From the NCBI GenBank assembly GCA_011390455.1, contig JAABSI010000123.1, positions 1 through 7,611 of the forward strand: 7,611 bases of DNA. The letters are read 5' to 3'. The notes beneath the pieces are model-generated. The model ran no database searches and was not told the origin of the DNA. It saw only the letters and a list, made by a program, of their open reading frames with translations. Position 1 is the first letter of the stretch, and each line of letters starts with the position of its first letter. A program made the position numbers and the translations under genes. The DNA comes from Trueperaceae bacterium (GTDB taxonomy: Bacteria; Deinococcota; Deinococci; Deinococcales; Trueperaceae). Positions 5,929 through 7,611 of this stretch are shown here, piece by piece.

Positions 5929-7170
5929 GTGAGCGCGGGCATCAGCACCCAACACGGGCACGACGCGGGCGTCGTCGACCTCGCGCGCGGCGACCCCGGT
6001 CGCGACCTGCTCCCCGCCGCGCTGGTGCGCGAGGCCGCCGATCGCGCCACCGCCGCCCTCGACCCCGACCTGCTGCAGTACGGCCTCGAGCCCGGCGACG
6101 CGGGCGTGCGCGAGGCCGTGTCGGCCTTCCTCGCGCGCGAGGGCGCCGGCGCGGTGCCGCCCGAGCGCCTGTTCCTGACGGCGGGCGCGTCGCTGGCCCT
6201 GCACCTGATCTGCGGCCTCTTCGCCCGCCCCGGCGACCGGGTGCTGGTGGCCGACCCGACGTACCACCTGGCCCTGGCGCAGTTCCACGACCACGGCCTG
6301 CGCGTCGCGGGCGTCGCCAGCGACGCCGACGGGCTCCTGCCCGACGCCCTCGAGACGGCGCTGCGGGCGGAGCCCGCCGCCCTGCTCTACCTGGTGCCCG
6401 ACTTCGCGAACCCCACGGGCACGACGCTGCCGACCGAGCGGCGGGCGGCCGTCGTGGAGCTCGCCGCGCGTTACGGCGTGCGCGTCGTCGCCGACGAGGT
6501 CTACCGGCTGACGGGCTTCGGGCCGCCGGTCGGCGGCGAAGCCGCCGCTGCGGTACCCGCCGCCGCCCGGCCCCGGCCCAGCCTGGCCGCGCTCGACGGC
6601 GAGCGGGTGCTCGCCCTGAACTCCGTCTCCAAGGTCCTCTCGCCGGGCCTGCGCCTCGGCTGGATCGAGGGCCCGCCCGCCGACCTGCGGCGGATCGCCA
6701 CGAGCGGCGTGCTGCGCAGCGGCGGCGGCATGAACCCCTTCCCCGCCGCGGTGGTGCGGTCCGCGATCGAGAGCGGCGCGCTCGCCGAGCACGTCGCCCG
6801 CGTGCGCGCGCTGCTGCGCCAGCGCCACGAGGCTCTGGCCGCAGCGCTCACCGCCGAGATCCCGCGGGCGTCGTTCACCCCAGCGGCCGGCGGTTACTTC
6901 CTGTGGGTCCGCGTGCCGGGGCTCGACCTCGACGCGGACGAGACCCGCACCGCCCTCGCCCGCCACGCCGTCCGGGTGGCGCCCGGCACGCTGTTCTCGC
7001 CGTCCCGCGTCGAAGGCGCGGGACGCCCGGGCGTCGAAGGCGCGGGACACGCGCGCGAGTTCATGCGCCTGTGCTTCGCGCACGCCGGGCCGGAGGCGCT
7101 GCGCGAGGGCGTCGCGCGACTCGCCGCGGCCATCGAGGACGTGCGACCGGGACACGCGGCGCGGCCCTGA
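5929..7170 (+). CDS. PLP-dependent aminotransferase, class I/II fold (2-aminoadipate/MocR-like group, no DNA-binding domain)
   Basis: A 413-residue cytoplasmic fold-type I aminotransferase. Cofactor-site residues are present in order: TAGAS (84-88, phosphate side), Tyr112 in DPTYH (ring stacking), Asn161 in FANPTG, Asp189 and Tyr192 in ADEVYR, Ser234-Lys235 in NSVSKVLSPGLRLGW (Schiff-base lysine 235), Arg242, and Arg380 in EFMRLCFAHA (alpha-carboxylate). It resembles the aminotransferase domain of the MocR/LysN-type group without the N-terminal winged helix. It should move an amino group between an amino acid and a 2-oxo acid; the substrate cannot be read from sequence. The GTG start at 5929 is supported by promoter position and a normal N-terminus (VVDLARGDPG). 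Just before the C-terminal arginine motif there is an 8-residue near-repeat (VEGAG twice) from a 24-base tandem duplication. Divergent from the ureohydrolase, it may share control with it. Confidence 0.93.
   Translation: MSAGISTQHGHDAGVVDLARGDPGRDLLPAALVREAADRATAALDPDLLQYGLEPGDAGVREAVSAFLAREGAGAVPPERLFLTAGASLALHLICGLFARPGDRVLVADPTYHLALAQFHDHGLRVAGVASDADGLLPDALETALRAEPAALLYLVPDFANPTGTTLPTERRAAVVELAARYGVRVVADEVYRLTGFGPPVGGEAAAAVPAAARPRPSLAALDGERVLALNSVSKVLSPGLRLGWIEGPPADLRRIATSGVLRSGGGMNPFPAAVVRSAIESGALAEHVARVRALLRQRHEALAAALTAEIPRASFTPAAGGYFLWVRVPGLDLDADETRTALARHAVRVAPGTLFSPSRVEGAGRPGVEGAGHAREFMRLCFAHAGPEALREGVARLAAAIEDVRPGHAARP
7007..7054 (+). repeat. 24-base in-frame tandem duplication in the aminotransferase gene
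   Basis: GCGTCGAAGGCGCGGGAC occurs at 7007-7024 and again at 7031-7048. The two adjacent 24-base units match at 21 of 24 positions. The unit length is a multiple of three, so the frame is kept and eight residues (a second VEGAG unit) are added about 10 residues before Arg380. Confidence 0.85.
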
Positions 7171-7189
7171 ATCGCGGAGCACGCTCGCT

Positions 7190-7224
7190 GCGCGGGCCCG
7201 CGCCTCGAGGCGTGGGGCCCGCGC
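7190..7224 (+). terminator. Large GC hairpin after the aminotransferase gene, probable terminator
   Basis: GCGCGGGCCC (7190-7199) pairs perfectly with GGGCCCGCGC (7215-7224). The palindrome CGCCTCGAGGCG (7201-7212) extends the stem inward after a small bulge. It begins 20 nt after the TGA at 7168-7170. No T-run follows, so it may stall polymerase, act with Rho, or protect the 3' end. Confidence 0.55.
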
Positions 7225-7242
7225 CAACCGTCATCGGGAATC

Positions 7243-7272
7243 TCGGCACGAGCTCTCGCTCGTGTGTATGAT
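7243..7272 (+). promoter_or_regulatory. Sigma70-type promoter for the exported-protein gene
   Basis: TATGAT at 7267-7272 matches the -10 consensus at five of six positions and stands out in this GC-rich sequence. TCGGCA at 7243-7248 is a moderate -35 (4 of 6) with an 18-base spacer. Transcription would start near 7279, giving a leader of about 80 nt. Confidence 0.6.
7247..7264. promoter_or_regulatory. Inverted repeat in the promoter spacer, candidate operator
   Basis: CACGAG (7247-7252) and CTCGTG (7259-7264) are exact reverse complements 6 nt apart. They fill the space between the -35 and -10 boxes of the promoter at 7243-7272. A protein bound here would occlude RNA polymerase. The dyad is short and could be chance. 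Confidence 0.4.
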
Positions 7273-7289
7273 TTATCCTCGCTGGCGAT

Positions 7290-7325
7290 CTGGGCGCGCA
7301 GGCGCCCAGCCGGCACACGCGCCGG
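7290..7325 (+). other. Two consecutive hairpins in the 5' leader of the exported-protein gene
   Basis: CTGGGCGC (7290-7297) and GCGCCCAG (7302-7309) form an 8-bp stem with a GCAG tetraloop. Directly after it, CCGGC (7310-7314) and GCCGG (7321-7325) form a 5-bp stem with a 6-nt loop. CCGGCACAC occurs at 7310-7318 and again at 7334-7342. The structures lie between the predicted transcription start and the Shine-Dalgarno. They may stabilise the mRNA or control it; I recognise no known riboswitch. Confidence 0.5.
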
Positions 7326-7346
7326 TGCGCCGCCCGGCACACACCG

Positions 7347-7354
7347 TAAGGAGA
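7347..7354 (+). promoter_or_regulatory. Strong Shine-Dalgarno for the exported-protein gene
   Basis: TAAGGAGA, with core AAGGAG ending 6 nt before the ATG at 7360. It is the best ribosome-binding site on the + strand and fixes the start of a gene whose later frame is confused. Confidence 0.85.
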
Positions 7355-7359
7355 ACCCC

Positions 7360-7611
7360 ATGAAGCTCGCCTTCGCCCGTCCCCTGCTGCTCACCGTCGC
7401 GGCCGCCGCGCTCGCCCTGGCCGCCGGCACCGCCGCCGCCCGCGGCGCCATGGCTGGGTCGGGTGCCGCGCGCGCCGCGCTACCCCGCCGTGGTCAGTCC
7501 GTCGTGGGTGGCGCTCGAGGGCGCGGGACGCGCACCCGAGCCGCCGGTGCGGGCGCCCTGGCCCGCGCCGCTGCGCGCGCCCGGCGGCTGGGGCGAGGGC
7601 GAGGAGATCGA
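7360..7611 (+). CDS. Exported protein of unknown function, N-terminal part, with apparent frameshift (runs off window)
   Basis: The ATG at 7360 follows a strong Shine-Dalgarno and encodes a clear Sec-type signal peptide: MKLAFAR, a hydrophobic run to about residue 23, and a likely cleavage after AAA (25-27). Up to about 7447 the codons are strongly G/C-ending. Beyond that, this frame becomes Arg/Gly-rich with poor third-position bias, while the frame one base later becomes coding-like. From TGG at 7451 that frame reads WLGRVPRAPRYPAVV, then SPSWVALEGAGRAPEPP and so on, with almost every codon ending in G or C, and it stays open to 7611. The simplest reading is one extra base (or two missing) near 7441-7453, from mutation or sequencing error. 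If the frameshift is real the gene is broken. The mature part is Pro/Arg/Ala-rich and is not recognised. Confidence 0.6.
   Translation, partial: MKLAFARPLLLTVAAAALALAAGTAAARGAMAGSGAARAALPRRGQSVVGGARGRGTRTRAAGAGALARAAARARRLGRGRGDR

Noticed and set aside
5236..7227. 663-codon - strand open frame across the aminotransferase and the divergent control region
   Set aside because: It runs through two real genes on both strands and the promoter region; its composition is shadow-like, without motifs.
1..7611. A defence system, prophage or mobile element
   Set aside because: No nuclease, toxin, phage, transposase or integrase motifs, no terminal repeats and no compositional break were seen. The contents are metabolic genes plus two unknowns.

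Overview
The window is a stretch of a very GC-rich bacterial chromosome. Nearly every codon third position in the real genes is G or C, which is also why long meaningless antisense frames lie open opposite them. No rRNA, tRNA, CRISPR array, integrase or transposase is visible. One promoter places its -10 box only 6 nt before a GTG start, the arrangement of a leaderless mRNA. Leaderless genes are common in Deinococcota and Actinobacteriota. A member of the Trueperaceae (Deinococcota) is my guess for the host, but this rests on impression and not on a search.

Left edge (1-324, + strand): the decayed 3' end of an aldehyde dehydrogenase gene. It holds an in-frame TAG, an internal deletion of roughly 100 codons and a frameshift, after which the true C-terminus can still be read in another frame. 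A hairpin (371-390) separates it from the convergent genes that follow.

Middle (427-5770, - strand): six genes in one direction. In order of transcription they encode an agmatinase-family ureohydrolase, a glycerol-dehydrogenase-like iron/zinc alcohol dehydrogenase, a small four-helix membrane protein, a small cytoplasmic HExxH metallopeptidase-like protein, a two-domain GNAT acetyltransferase, and an M20D amidohydrolase. The first four are chained by 4-base stop/start overlaps (TTGA, GTGA, GTGA). The last two follow after short gaps of 41 and 8 bases, so all six are probably one operon. The ureohydrolase and amidohydrolase suggest amine or amide nitrogen catabolism. The membrane protein and gluzincin have no assigned function.

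Right part: a 158-base divergent control region (5771-5928) carries a strong Shine-Dalgarno for the ureohydrolase, two dyads, and a sigma70-type promoter driving a PLP-dependent aminotransferase (5929-7170, + strand). The aminotransferase gene carries a 24-base tandem duplication near its 3' end and is followed by a large hairpin (7190-7224). A second + strand promoter (TATGAT, with an inverted repeat in its spacer) and a leader with two hairpins precede a gene for an exported protein (7360 to the window end), whose reading frame appears to shift just after the signal peptide. The three gene-free gaps of any size (325-426, 5771-5928, 7171-7359) are described below; none exceeds 300 bases.
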